Shown: piece after piece, positions 27,496 to 36,488 of the stretch
Layout of the letters: the number at the start of each line of letters is the position of its first letter
How positions within the stretch are numbered: the stretch's first letter is position 1
Origin: Hymenobacter plasmatis
Lineage (GTDB): Bacteria > Bacteroidota > Bacteroidia > Cytophagales > Hymenobacteraceae
NCBI RefSeq assembly: GCF_020711255.1
Contig: NZ_JAJFAW010000003.1
Location: forward strand, 124,001 to 188,000
Direction: 5' to 3'
DNA: 64,000 nt
The notes under the pieces: model-generated
Databases searched by the model: none
What the model was told of the DNA's origin: nothing
Seen by the model: only the letters and a program-made list of their open reading frames with translations
Position numbers and translations under genes: made by a program

Positions 27496-30400
27496 ATGAC
27501 TCCTCACTTGCCCCTTCCCGCCGATGACGAACCGACCATCGCTGAAGTTCCCCAGAAGGACCTGCCGCTGGAGGTGCCCGCCACGCCGGCGCAGGTGCGC
27601 ATAGCCCAGCACCAAAACGGCATCGAAGACACTTTTCCCATGGTGGCCCTCGGCGGCTCGGCCGGCTCGCTGAAGGCCTTCGAGCAGTTCTTTCGGCACA
27701 TGCGCCCCGACAGCGGCATGGCCTTCGTGGTGATAACCCACCTCTCGCCGAACCAGGAATCGGAAATGGCGGCGGTGCTGCAGCACTTCACCAACATGCC
27801 GGTGCAGGAAGCCACCGACGGCCTGAAGGTGCAGCCCAACCACGTGTACGTTATCCCGCCCAACCGCGACATGAGCATCCTGCACGGCACGCTGCTGCTG
27901 TTTGCGCCCACGCAGCACGAGAGCCGCCGCATGCCCATCGACTACTTTTTCCAGAGCATGGCCAAGGATGCGCGCGAGCGCGCCGTGTGCATCATCTGCT
28001 CGGGCATGGGCTCCGATGGCACCATTGGGCTGAAAATGGTGATGGAAAACTTCGGCATGGTGATGGTGCAATCGCCGGATACGGCCGAGTACGACTCGAT
28101 GCCGCGCTCGGCCATCGCCACCGAGTTTGTGGACTACGTGCTGCCCGCCGACCAGCTCCCCGACAAGCTGCTCGAATACGTGGCCCAGCCGCTGCTGGCC
28201 CGGCCCCGCCGCGAAGTGGCCGAGTCGAACTCCAAGCCGGCCCACGCGCTGCAAAAAATCTTCAGCCTCATCCGGACCCAGACCGGGCACGACTTCTCCT
28301 TCTACAAGCGCAACACCGTGTTCCGGCGCATCGAGCGCCGCATGAATTCCCACCAGATTCGGGAGTTTACCCAGTACGTGCGGTTTTTGCAGGAAAACCC
28401 CGCCGAGGTCGATGCCCTGTTCAAGGAACTGCTGATTGGGGTGACCAAGTTTTTTCGCGACCAGGAAGCGTTCGACAATCTCAAAGCCCGGCTGATGCCC
28501 CTGCTGCGCGCCAAGCCCGTGGATAGCGTGATTCGGGTGTGGGCGCCCGGCTGCTCCACCGGCGAAGAGGCCTACTCGCTGGCCATGTGCCTGTTCGAAT
28601 GCCTCGACGCCATGGAGGAAAACCGGCACCTGAAAATTCAGATTTTTGCCACCGACATCAACAAGGAGGGTATTGACTTTGCCCGCGCCGGCATCTACCC
28701 CGAGTCCATTGCCGCCGACGTGAGCCCGGAGCGCCTCAACCGGTTTTTTACTTCCCTCGACGGCCACTACCAGATAAAAAAGGAAGTGCGCGACGTGGTG
28801 ATTTTTGCCCTGCACAACCTCACCAAGGACGCGCCGTTTACGAAGCTCGACCTGCTGGTGTGCCGCAACCTGCTGATTTACTTATCGGCGGAGCTGCAAA
28901 AGAGCATCCTGCCCGTCTTCCACTACGCCCTCAGCCCGGGCGGCCTCCTGTTTCTGGGCCCGAGCGAAAACCTCAACGGCTTTCAGGACCTGTTTAGCTC
29001 GCTCGACGTGAAATGGAAGATTCTGCGGCGTTTGGAAGGGCCGTCCGTGCTCAGCCGCATTTTAGGCTTCCCTTTCTCCACGACCCAGCAACAGGCCAAC
29101 CACGCCCCCGCCACCGATTCTATGCATTCTACTTCTCTCCGCAAAGACGGGACTTTTGCCACGCTGGTGCAGCGGTTGTTGCTGCGGCAGTACACCCCGC
29201 CGGCCGTGGTGGTAAACCCCACCGGCGAAATCCTCTACGTGAACGGCCGCACCGGGCGCTACCTCGAGCCGGCCCCCGGCCTGAGCGGCATGAACATCTT
29301 TGAGATGGCCCGCGAGGAGCTAAACTACGAAATGAGCGCGGCGGTGCAAAAGGCAGCCTCTACACGGCAAGACGTAGTGGCCGAAAACGTGAAGGTGAAA
29401 ACCGACCTCGGGGTGCAGCTGCTGCGCGTGACGGTGAAATGCCTGGAAGAGCCCGACCAGCTGGCCGGCCTGCTGCTGGTGGTGTTTGAGGAGCAGCCCA
29501 CGCCCCGCAAGGTGCGGCTGGGCCAGGCGGCGCTCGGCACCGAGCTGAGCCGCGACGCCGTGGTGGCCTCGCTCGAAAAAGAGCTGCAGTTCACCAAGCA
29601 CCGCCTCCAAACCACCATCGAGGAGATGGAAAGCAGTGTGGAGGAGCTGAAAAGCACCAACGAAGAGCTGCAAAGCGCCAATGAGGAGCTGCAAAGCACC
29701 AATGAGGAGGCCATGACCAACAAGGAGGAAATGCAGAGCCTGAACGAGGAGCTGATGACCCTCAACATGCAGTACCTCAGCAAAACCGAGGAATTGAGCC
29801 TGGCGGCGAACGACATGAAAAACCTGCTTGACGCCACCGAGATTGCTACCATCTTCCTCGACAACGACATGATAATAAAGCGCTTTACGCCCCGCATAAA
29901 CCGCATTATCTCGCTGATGCCGAGCGACGTGGGCCGGCCCATCACGCACTTTGCCAGCACGCTGCGCCACGAAAACCTGGCCCAGGACGTGAAGCAGGTG
30001 CTCGACCGCCTGGTGAGCTCGGAAAGCAACATCCAGACCACCACCGGCGAGTGGTACGCCATGCGCATTCTGCCCTACCGCACTCTCGACAACTACATCA
30101 GCGGGGCTGTCATCACCTTCACCGACATCACCAGCCTCAAAAACCTGGAAGCCCAGCTCCAGGAAAGTAGCCGCCTGGCCGAGACCGTGGTGGAAACCGT
30201 GCGCGAGCCCCTACTCGTGCTCGACTACCAGCTACGCGTGCTGGCCATGAGCCAATCGTTTGGCGAGATGTTTGGCTTGAACATCGCCGGGGCCAAGGGC
30301 CGCCCCCTGGCCGAGCTCGACAACGGCACCTGGCAGCAGCCTGAGCTGCGGGAGCGCCTCGAGGCCATCCTCAAAACTCCCGGCACCTTCTTCGACGACT

Positions 30401-30534
30401 TGCGTTTCAAGGCCACCTTTCCCGCCGCCGGCCCCCGCGAACTGCTGATGTATGGCCGCTGCATTGGCGGCGAGCAAGCCACCAGCACCAAGCTCCTGCT
30501 CGGCGTGCGCGACGTGACCCCGGCGGTGGGATAG
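27496..30534 (+). CDS. CheB-CheR-PAS fusion protein
   Basis: A 1012-residue fusion. The CheB domain (about residues 48-225) has ALGGSAGSLKAFEQFF, THLSPNQESEM and the Asp in SGMGSDGTIGLKMV. The CheR methyltransferase (about 245-500) has NTVFRRIERRMNSH and the SAM site RVWAPGCSTGEEAYSLAM, then VICRNLLIY-like VCRNLLIYL. A PAS-like stretch follows, then a coiled coil at about 690-765 built of near repeats (SVEELKSTNEELQSANEELQ, STNEEAMTNKEEMQ). Two PAS domains close the chain (about 770-890 and 895-1005). Such fusions are thought to act in stress-signalling pathways upstream of PAS kinases rather than flagellar taxis. A PAS histidine kinase gene is next downstream. Confidence 0.93.
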   Translation: MTPHLPLPADDEPTIAEVPQKDLPLEVPATPAQVRIAQHQNGIEDTFPMVALGGSAGSLKAFEQFFRHMRPDSGMAFVVITHLSPNQESEMAAVLQHFTNMPVQEATDGLKVQPNHVYVIPPNRDMSILHGTLLLFAPTQHESRRMPIDYFFQSMAKDARERAVCIICSGMGSDGTIGLKMVMENFGMVMVQSPDTAEYDSMPRSAIATEFVDYVLPADQLPDKLLEYVAQPLLARPRREVAESNSKPAHALQKIFSLIRTQTGHDFSFYKRNTVFRRIERRMNSHQIREFTQYVRFLQENPAEVDALFKELLIGVTKFFRDQEAFDNLKARLMPLLRAKPVDSVIRVWAPGCSTGEEAYSLAMCLFECLDAMEENRHLKIQIFATDINKEGIDFARAGIYPESIAADVSPERLNRFFTSLDGHYQIKKEVRDVVIFALHNLTKDAPFTKLDLLVCRNLLIYLSAELQKSILPVFHYALSPGGLLFLGPSENLNGFQDLFSSLDVKWKILRRLEGPSVLSRILGFPFSTTQQQANHAPATDSMHSTSLRKDGTFATLVQRLLLRQYTPPAVVVNPTGEILYVNGRTGRYLEPAPGLSGMNIFEMAREELNYEMSAAVQKAASTRQDVVAENVKVKTDLGVQLLRVTVKCLEEPDQLAGLLLVVFEEQPTPRKVRLGQAALGTELSRDAVVASLEKELQFTKHRLQTTIEEMESSVEELKSTNEELQSANEELQSTNEEAMTNKEEMQSLNEELMTLNMQYLSKTEELSLAANDMKNLLDATEIATIFLDNDMIIKRFTPRINRIISLMPSDVGRPITHFASTLRHENLAQDVKQVLDRLVSSESNIQTTTGEWYAMRILPYRTLDNYISGAVITFTDITSLKNLEAQLQESSRLAETVVETVREPLLVLDYQLRVLAMSQSFGEMFGLNIAGAKGRPLAELDNGTWQQPELRERLEAILKTPGTFFDDLRFKATFPAAGPRELLMYGRCIGGEQATSTKLLLGVRDVTPAVG

Positions 30535-30917
30535 GCCGGCCGCTGTGCATTTAAAACAACGAGCCCACCGGGGCTCAGCAAAAAGTGGTGCCCCTGTTTT
30601 CCGTCAGGAAGCGGGGGCACCACTTTGGGGTTTATAGCCTTCTCGCTTTGCTAGCTCAACCATGGCCGAAAATGGCAAGCGGTAGGCTCATATTTCAACT
30701 ATAGTTAAAAGTATACTCATTATTATTATGATAATAATTTAAGGCCAAACGAATAGGGCGTTTGTCGAGGTAGCGGTTCAGCTTGGGTAGTTACTGTTCA
30801 GCTAATGAGCCGATTGGTGCTGTCGGGATTAATTTATTATCCCTTAAATTGCGTAGTAGGATTCTCTTTTGATGTTCCGCAAGGTTGATAAGCGCAGCTT
30901 TGCTGGAGCAGTCAAGT
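30535..30917. other. Intergenic region upstream of the PAS histidine kinase
   Basis: After the fusion gene come a small hairpin (GAGCCCACCGGGGCTC, about 30561) and the terminator listed separately. The rest (30660-30917) is strongly AT-rich with ATTATTATTATGATAATAAT (about 30719), no coding frame, and is probably the promoter region of the kinase gene. An AGCTCAA heptamer is at 30653. Confidence 0.5.
30582..30626 (+). terminator. Terminator of the CheB-CheR-PAS gene
   Basis: The inverted repeat AAAGTGGTGCCCC with GGGGCACCACTTT has an 18-base loop, 47 bases after the stop. Confidence 0.8.
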
Positions 30918-33686
30918 ATGCTATTCTCTATGAACACGGACCCAATTAATAGTGAGCCATTGCACGAAGTTGAGCCCGATGATATACGGCCTGATTTAGA
31001 CGCAGCCCTGGGGTCGCTGCGTAGCCGCGCCGAACGGCAGCGCTACCTGGTAACGCAGGCAGTGCAGGACCAAACCCCCCAGGAAATCCAGCGGATGATA
31101 CAGGAGCTGCAGGTCCACCAGATTGAGCTGGAAATGCAGAACGAGGAGCTGCTCCGGGCGCAGGCCGAAGCCCAAGCTGCCCGCGAGCAGTACGTGGACT
31201 TGTACGATTTTGCCCCGGTGGGCTATTTTACCCTCACGGCCACGGGCCTCATTGAGCAGCTCAATTTGTGCGCCAGCCAGCAGCTGGGCAGCGTGCGCCA
31301 GCGCCTGACGGGGCGGCGCTTCGATTTCTTCGTGGCCCCCAGCAGCCGCCTTGAATTTGGGCAGTTCCTGACCCGCGTGCTGAACACCACCCGCACCCTG
31401 AGCTGCGAGATGGTGCTGCAGCGCGAAGACGGCACCCCTTTCTATGCCCAGCTGGAGGGGCTGCGCATGGAGCACACGCTGGAAAACAGCCCGGCTCAGC
31501 AGCAGTGCCGCCTGGCCGTGCTCGATACCACGGCCCGCCGCGTGGCCACCGCCGCCCTGGCCACCAGCGAGGCCCGCTTCCGCCGGCTGTTCAACGACAG
31601 CCGCGATGCCGTGGTGCTGCTGCAGGGCTACATGTACGTCGACTGCAACAACGCCGCCCTGGCCTTGGTCGGGGCCACGCGCAAGGACCAGATAGTGGGG
31701 CACAACGCCTGGGCGCATTGCCCCACCTACCAGCCCGACGGGCGCCGCACCGTCGACATGCTGCGCGAATCGGTAGACGAGGCCCTGCGCACGGGCTCCA
31801 AGCGCTGCGATGCCCGCATGAACAAGCTGACGGGCGAAGAAATCTGGATTGAGGCCGTGCTCACGCCCATTGAGGAGGGAGCCGGCAAGCCGCCGGTGAT
31901 ACACATGCTCTGGCGCGACGTAACCGCCGAGCGCGCTGCTGCCGCGCAGGTACGCGAAAGTGAATCGCGGCTGAACCTGGCCCTGGAAGCGTCGGAAACC
32001 GGTGTTTTCACCTGGGACATTGCCAGCAACCGGCTGGAGTGGGACAAGCGGGCCCAGACCATCTTCGGCTACGAGTACAACCCCCGCCTGGTGCCGATTG
32101 AGATGCTGGGCAAGCGGTTTCATGCCGACGACTCGGCCCGGGTGTGGGAAGCCATTGAGGCCGCCATTGCGGCGCAGTCGCCGATGGCGCTCGATTTCCG
32201 GGTGGTGTGGCCCGATGGCTCGCTGCACCACATATCGGCGGCGGGCCGGGCCGTGACCGATGAGCAGGGCAAAACGCGCGGCTTTGCCGGCGTAGTGCGC
32301 GACGTGACCTCCATCTACGCCGCCGAGGAAGAGCTGCACTACAAGAGCCTGGTGATGGCCAGCGTGCTCGACCACCTGCCCGTGGTGCTGACCCGCGTAG
32401 GGGCCGACGGCACCATCCTGGAGCGCACTGGCTCGGGGCTGGCTATTTTGGGCCTGGATGCGATAGAAATGGTGGGCCAGAACGTGCGCAACGTGTTTCC
32501 GCACCTGCTGCATGAGATAGAAACGGTGCTGGGCGGCCAGCGGCTCGAATTTATGACCTGGGCCAAGGGCAAAGACCGGCAGCTTACCATCCGCAACTAT
32601 GCCTTCTTCGACGAGCAGCAACAGCAGGCCATTGTGCTCGGGTTTGACGAGACGGAGGTAGAGGATAAGAAAAAGCAACTGCAAGCCGAAAAGGAATTCA
32701 CCGAAAGCCTCCTGGAAAATAGCGTGGACGGCATTGTGGCCTTCGACCGCGAAGGCACCATCACGGCCTGGAACGTGAAAGCGGCCACCTACTTCTGCCA
32801 GGAAGCGGCCGACGTGCTGGGCCAGCCCATCTTTGAGGTGTTGCCCCGCCTCGACTCCGACGAGAGCCGGCGAATCGTGGAGCGGGTGCTGGCCGGCGAG
32901 CAGGTGCTGCTGCCGGGCCAGGCCTTTGAGCACCGCGCCGGGCACTACGATGTGTACCACGTGCCCCTGCGCCAGGACGACGAAATCACGGGCATCCTGG
33001 CCATATTCCGCGACGTGACCGAGCGCAACCGGCTGGCCGAAGAAGCCACCCAGCTGCGCCTGCGCCAGCAGCAGGAAGTGCTGTCGGCCATCCTCACCAC
33101 CCAGGAAACCGAGCGCAAGCGCATTGCCGAAGCCCTGCACAACGGCCTGGGCCAGCTCCTGTACGCCGCCAAGCTCAGCCTGGAAGGGCGGGCCGGCACG
33201 CCCTCGTCGCCGCGCGCCTCGCTGAAGCTGCTGCACGAAGCCATCCGGACCACGCGCACCATTTCCTTTGAGCTCACGCCGGGCATTCTGGAAGATTTTG
33301 GCCTGCGCACCGCCCTGGAGGAGCTCAGCAAGCGCATTACGCCCACCGGCCTGCCCGTGCACCTGCACCTCACCAACCTGGAGCAGCGCCTGCGCCCCAC
33401 GGTGGAGATTGCGGTGTACCGCATTGTGCAGGAGCTGCTCAACAACATCATGAAGCACTCGCAGGCCACCGAAGTGGAGGTGCACGTGGCCCATGAAAAA
33501 GGGCACGTGGCGGTGAGCGTGGAAGACAACGGCCGCGGCTTCGAGCCCGATGCGCTAACCACCCTGCCGCTGGCCGGCATGGGCCTGTCGGGGGTGCGAA
33601 ACCGCGTGGCCCTGCTCGGGGGCGAGCTATCCATCAAGTCCCAGCTCGGCCGGGGCACCATCATCAGCTTCGAACTGGACGATTAA
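30918..33686 (+). CDS. PAS-domain histidine kinase, HisKA_3 type
   Basis: A 922-residue cytoplasmic sensor kinase. An N-terminal helix pair (IQRMIQELQVHQIELEMQN) precedes the first PAS domain (YDFAPVGYFTLTATG). About four further PAS units follow, for example RRLFNDSRDAVVLLQG, LNLALEASETGVFTWD and LLENSVDGIVAFDREG. The kinase core is of the NarX/DesK class: TERKRIAEALHNGLGQLLYAAKL with phospho-His 741, then HATPase_c with VQELLNNIMKHSQAT and VEDNGRGF, and a final GMGLSGVRNRVALLGG. ATG 30918 is chosen, with a GGAG 10 bases before it; ATG 30930 is also possible. No response regulator lies beside it. It shares the motif HNGLGQLLYAA with the kinase at 57.5-60.1 kb. Confidence 0.92.
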   Translation: MLFSMNTDPINSEPLHEVEPDDIRPDLDAALGSLRSRAERQRYLVTQAVQDQTPQEIQRMIQELQVHQIELEMQNEELLRAQAEAQAAREQYVDLYDFAPVGYFTLTATGLIEQLNLCASQQLGSVRQRLTGRRFDFFVAPSSRLEFGQFLTRVLNTTRTLSCEMVLQREDGTPFYAQLEGLRMEHTLENSPAQQQCRLAVLDTTARRVATAALATSEARFRRLFNDSRDAVVLLQGYMYVDCNNAALALVGATRKDQIVGHNAWAHCPTYQPDGRRTVDMLRESVDEALRTGSKRCDARMNKLTGEEIWIEAVLTPIEEGAGKPPVIHMLWRDVTAERAAAAQVRESESRLNLALEASETGVFTWDIASNRLEWDKRAQTIFGYEYNPRLVPIEMLGKRFHADDSARVWEAIEAAIAAQSPMALDFRVVWPDGSLHHISAAGRAVTDEQGKTRGFAGVVRDVTSIYAAEEELHYKSLVMASVLDHLPVVLTRVGADGTILERTGSGLAILGLDAIEMVGQNVRNVFPHLLHEIETVLGGQRLEFMTWAKGKDRQLTIRNYAFFDEQQQQAIVLGFDETEVEDKKKQLQAEKEFTESLLENSVDGIVAFDREGTITAWNVKAATYFCQEAADVLGQPIFEVLPRLDSDESRRIVERVLAGEQVLLPGQAFEHRAGHYDVYHVPLRQDDEITGILAIFRDVTERNRLAEEATQLRLRQQQEVLSAILTTQETERKRIAEALHNGLGQLLYAAKLSLEGRAGTPSSPRASLKLLHEAIRTTRTISFELTPGILEDFGLRTALEELSKRITPTGLPVHLHLTNLEQRLRPTVEIAVYRIVQELLNNIMKHSQATEVEVHVAHEKGHVAVSVEDNGRGFEPDALTTLPLAGMGLSGVRNRVALLGGELSIKSQLGRGTIISFELDD

Positions 33687-33881
33687 AGCGCGGGGTCGGC
33701 CGATTTGTAGGGCCGAAAGGCTACGGAATGAGTAACTTCGCAGAAGTGCTATTCCTCGCTTTTCATGGTTGTGCAGAGCTGGGGCACTTTTTCGAAAGGG
33801 GCGGCGTCCGGGTTTTAGCGCCCGGGCGCAGCCGCTTGGTTTAGCTCAACCCCACTGGCTTTTGCCTTTTTATTCTTCCAG

Positions 33882-34658
33882 ATGAAGTCCTTGCCTGCGG
33901 CTGTGCTGCTTGTTGCCCTGCCGCTGGCCACGGCGGTTTTTACTGGTTGCGGCAGCAAGACCGGCGACCCCGCCGCGGCCACCACCGGCAGCATCGCCAT
34001 TGAGATGGAGCCCGTGGTGGGCACTACTCCGCTCACGCTCAACGCCCAGTCGTACACCAAAGCCGACGGCCAGACCTTCACGGTTTCCAAGTTCAAGTTT
34101 CTGGTGTCGAACCTGAAGCTGACCAAGGCCGACGGCAGCAGCTACGCCGTGCCCGACAGCTATTACCTTATCGACGCGGCCACCGCGGGGTCGTCACACT
34201 TCGTGGTGGACAAGGTGCCCGTGGGCGACTACACCGGCATGAGCTTCGTGCTGGGCGTGGATGCCGCTCACAACAACGCGGCCTTTCAGAGCGGCCCCCT
34301 CAACCACAGCAACGACCTGTACTGGGAGTGGAGCCAGGAATACGTGTTTCTGAAAATGGCCGGCACCTCGCCGCAGGCATCTACCGGCCGCTCGCTCACC
34401 TTTGACATTGGCGGGGCCAACTGCGCCCGCACCATCACGCCCGCTTTCCACGGCAGCACCCTGCCCGTGAAAGACGGCCACGTGCCCGAGGTGCATATGT
34501 ACGCCAACGTACAGGCCATGTTTGAGAGCACCACGCCGGCCAAGAATGTCAACTTTGGCACCACCTACTCGGTGGAAAGCGGCAGCACCTGGGCGCCCAT
34601 CGTGGCCGACAATTACGCCGCGGGCATGTTCACCGTGGAGCACATTCACAACAACTAA
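33882..34658 (+). CDS. MbnP-like copper-binding lipoprotein
   Basis: A 258-residue lipoprotein with signal VLLVALPLATAVFTGC. The mature part starts GSIAIEMEPVVGTTPL and continues with the strongly conserved MbnP blocks SKFKFLVSNLKLTKADG, DSYYLIDAA, VPVGDYTGMSFVLGVD and LYWEWSQEYVFLKMAG, then a C-terminal GMFTVEHIHNN. In characterised MbnP a Trp is oxidised to kynurenine by the di-haem enzyme MbnH, creating a Cu(I) site. The gene is 18 bases upstream of a di-haem peroxidase-family gene, the same pairing. Trp residues suited to that role are present (YWEW). Copper binding is inferred from family and pairing, not shown. Confidence 0.88.
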   Translation: MKSLPAAVLLVALPLATAVFTGCGSKTGDPAAATTGSIAIEMEPVVGTTPLTLNAQSYTKADGQTFTVSKFKFLVSNLKLTKADGSSYAVPDSYYLIDAATAGSSHFVVDKVPVGDYTGMSFVLGVDAAHNNAAFQSGPLNHSNDLYWEWSQEYVFLKMAGTSPQASTGRSLTFDIGGANCARTITPAFHGSTLPVKDGHVPEVHMYANVQAMFESTTPAKNVNFGTTYSVESGSTWAPIVADNYAAGMFTVEHIHNN

Positions 34659-34676
34659 GCGCCCGGCGGGCCAGGT

Positions 34677-35774
34677 ATGAAAGCAACGTTTGTCGGACTG
34701 GGGCTGCTGCTGGGGCTGGCAAGCTGCCAGCAAAACCCCGTGGAGCCCGACGCCCCGGCGGTGGTGCCGCCAACAGCCTACAACCTCATTATTCCCAGCA
34801 ATTTCCCGCCTGCCCCAGCCCAACCCGCCGACAACGCTCTCACGGTGGAAGGCGTGGCGCTGGGCCGGCAGCTGTTTTATGAAACGGCGCTGTCGGTGAG
34901 CAGCACGGTGTCGTGCGGCTCGTGCCACCGCCAGGAGCTGGCCTTCACGGATGGGCGGGCCCACGCCGTGGGCGTGAACCAGGCCGTGTCGGCGCGCAGC
35001 TCCATGGCGCTTGCCAACCTGCTCTGGGAGCCCAAGCTGACCTGGGACGGCGCCGCCAACACCCTGGAAGCTCAGGCTCGCATCCCCATCGAGAAGCCGG
35101 TGGAGATGCACCAGTCGCTCACGGTGGGCGTGGCGCGCCTGCAGCAGTTGCCGCTGTACCAGGACCTGTTCCGCAAGGCATTCGGCAGCAGCACCATCAC
35201 CGAAGCCAACACGCTCAAGGCGCTGGCTCAATTTGAGCGCACCCTGATTTCTAGCAACTCGCGCTTCGACCAGTTCCGACGTGGCGACCGCACCGCCCTG
35301 AGCGCCTACGAGCAGCAGGGCTTAGTGCTGTTCAGCACCCACCCCAACGGCACGCTGCGCGGCGGCAACTGCGGCGACTGCCACAGCGGCGACCTGCAAA
35401 CCAACCACACCTTCAGCAACAACGGCCTCGACGTGAGCCCCACCGACCTGGGCCTCGGCGCCCTCACCGGCCTGCCCACCGACAATGGCAAGTTCCGGGT
35501 GCCCTCGCTGCGCAACATTGCCCTGACGGCGCCCTACATGCACGACGGCCGCTTCACGACCCTGGAGCAGGTGGTGGACCACTACAACGAGCACGTGGCC
35601 CTGAACAGCCCAAACATTGACCCGCTGCTGCTCAATACCACCAACGACCCGCGCCAGCAAAGCTTTACGCTGGACCTCACGGCCGACGAAAAAGCTAAAA
35701 TCGTGGCCTTCATGCGCACCCTCACGGACTCCACCTTTATCAAGGACCCGCGCTTTTCCCGGCCCCAGCCGTAA
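34677..35774 (+). CDS. Di-haem cytochrome c peroxidase-family protein (MbnH-like)
   Basis: A 365-residue lipoprotein (signal GLGLLLGLASC) of the MauG/CcpA di-haem family. Two c-type haem sites are visible: CGSCHRQELAFTDGR at about residue 80 and CGDCHSGDLQTN at about 232. Others are ARSSMALANLLWEPKLTWDG, the region PIEKPVEMHQS, and PSLRNIALTAPYMHDGRF with the distal Met. MauG-family members oxidise Trp or Tyr of partner proteins, and MbnH modifies MbnP. Position directly after the MbnP-like gene makes that role more likely than hydrogen peroxide removal, though both use peroxide. It acts in the periplasm or on the outer membrane. Confidence 0.88.
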   Translation: MKATFVGLGLLLGLASCQQNPVEPDAPAVVPPTAYNLIIPSNFPPAPAQPADNALTVEGVALGRQLFYETALSVSSTVSCGSCHRQELAFTDGRAHAVGVNQAVSARSSMALANLLWEPKLTWDGAANTLEAQARIPIEKPVEMHQSLTVGVARLQQLPLYQDLFRKAFGSSTITEANTLKALAQFERTLISSNSRFDQFRRGDRTALSAYEQQGLVLFSTHPNGTLRGGNCGDCHSGDLQTNHTFSNNGLDVSPTDLGLGALTGLPTDNGKFRVPSLRNIALTAPYMHDGRFTTLEQVVDHYNEHVALNSPNIDPLLLNTTNDPRQQSFTLDLTADEKAKIVAFMRTLTDSTFIKDPRFSRPQP

Positions 35775-35785
35775 GGGGTGCTTGG

Positions 35786-36214
35786 CTACAATTTGGTGCG
35801 GATTAGTGCTGGCAGAGGCTTGCCCTTCGCATATGCAGCGAGCAGTGCTCGCTCGTTGTAGCGGCTATAATTTAGTTTTTGGATGAGGCCAATGAAAAAC
35901 GAGCCCGCACCCAATACCCCAATTGTGACAGCAAAGGTGCCGCTGGCCGATGAGCGGGCGCCTGAAGGCAGGCCTCCGCTAAGTGCCCCAATTATGGGGG
36001 AGAGGATAAGCGCGCCCAGCCCTATGCCTACAAAAGTGCTACCAGCTGAGCGCTTGGCCTGGAACAGGTCGTGCACGGTCTGCACGCTGTCGAGCGCTAC
36101 GGAAGAGCGGGCCTGCTGAGCGCCCTGCTTGGTGGAATCGCCCACGGCTTGGGCATGGCCTGAATGGATTAGCAGAAGACTCAGCAGCAAAGAGATCAAG
36201 AGGAAGAAGCGCAT
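35786..36214 (-). CDS. Signal-peptide-bearing membrane protein of unknown function
   Basis: A 142-residue protein with a signal peptide (FFLLISLLLSLLLIHSGHAQ), a charged spacer and two hydrophobic segments at about residues 62-82 (FVGIGLGALILSPIIGALSG) and 93-110 (FAVTIGVLGAGSFFIGLI). The C-terminus (YNERALLAAYAKGKPLP) reads like a pattern seen in small uncharacterised Bacteroidota membrane proteins. It is convergent with the di-haem gene, with only 11 bases between the two stops. No function can be given. Confidence 0.7.
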   Translation of the reverse strand: MRFFLLISLLLSLLLIHSGHAQAVGDSTKQGAQQARSSVALDSVQTVHDLFQAKRSAGSTFVGIGLGALILSPIIGALSGGLPSGARSSASGTFAVTIGVLGAGSFFIGLIQKLNYSRYNERALLAAYAKGKPLPALIRTKL

Positions 36215-36488
36215 AGCAGGGCGAAGACTAATTGCGAGATGGGCCTTAGTCCTAATCTGCTGAAGCCTATTCTCGCTTCAGGCATTGGACCATTGAATGG
36301 CGACTCGCTTGGGCATTTCGTGGATTATGCAGCTAATGTATGCATTTGGGTATATTATGAAATGGAAGTGACATAGATGCTCAGACTTTCCTCAGGATTG
36401 AGGCGTAAATTTGGTGCCGGGCACCATACCGCCCGGAATCAGGCTGCCAACTACTGGCGGTTGCCAGGGTTAAAGTCTGTTAGTATAG

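Noticed and set aside
30996..33506. An 836-codon minus-strand frame opposite the PAS kinase
   Set aside because: Same composition artefact (His/Gly/Val/Gln), no motifs, fully overlapped by a gene with clear PAS, HisKA_3 and HATPase motifs.
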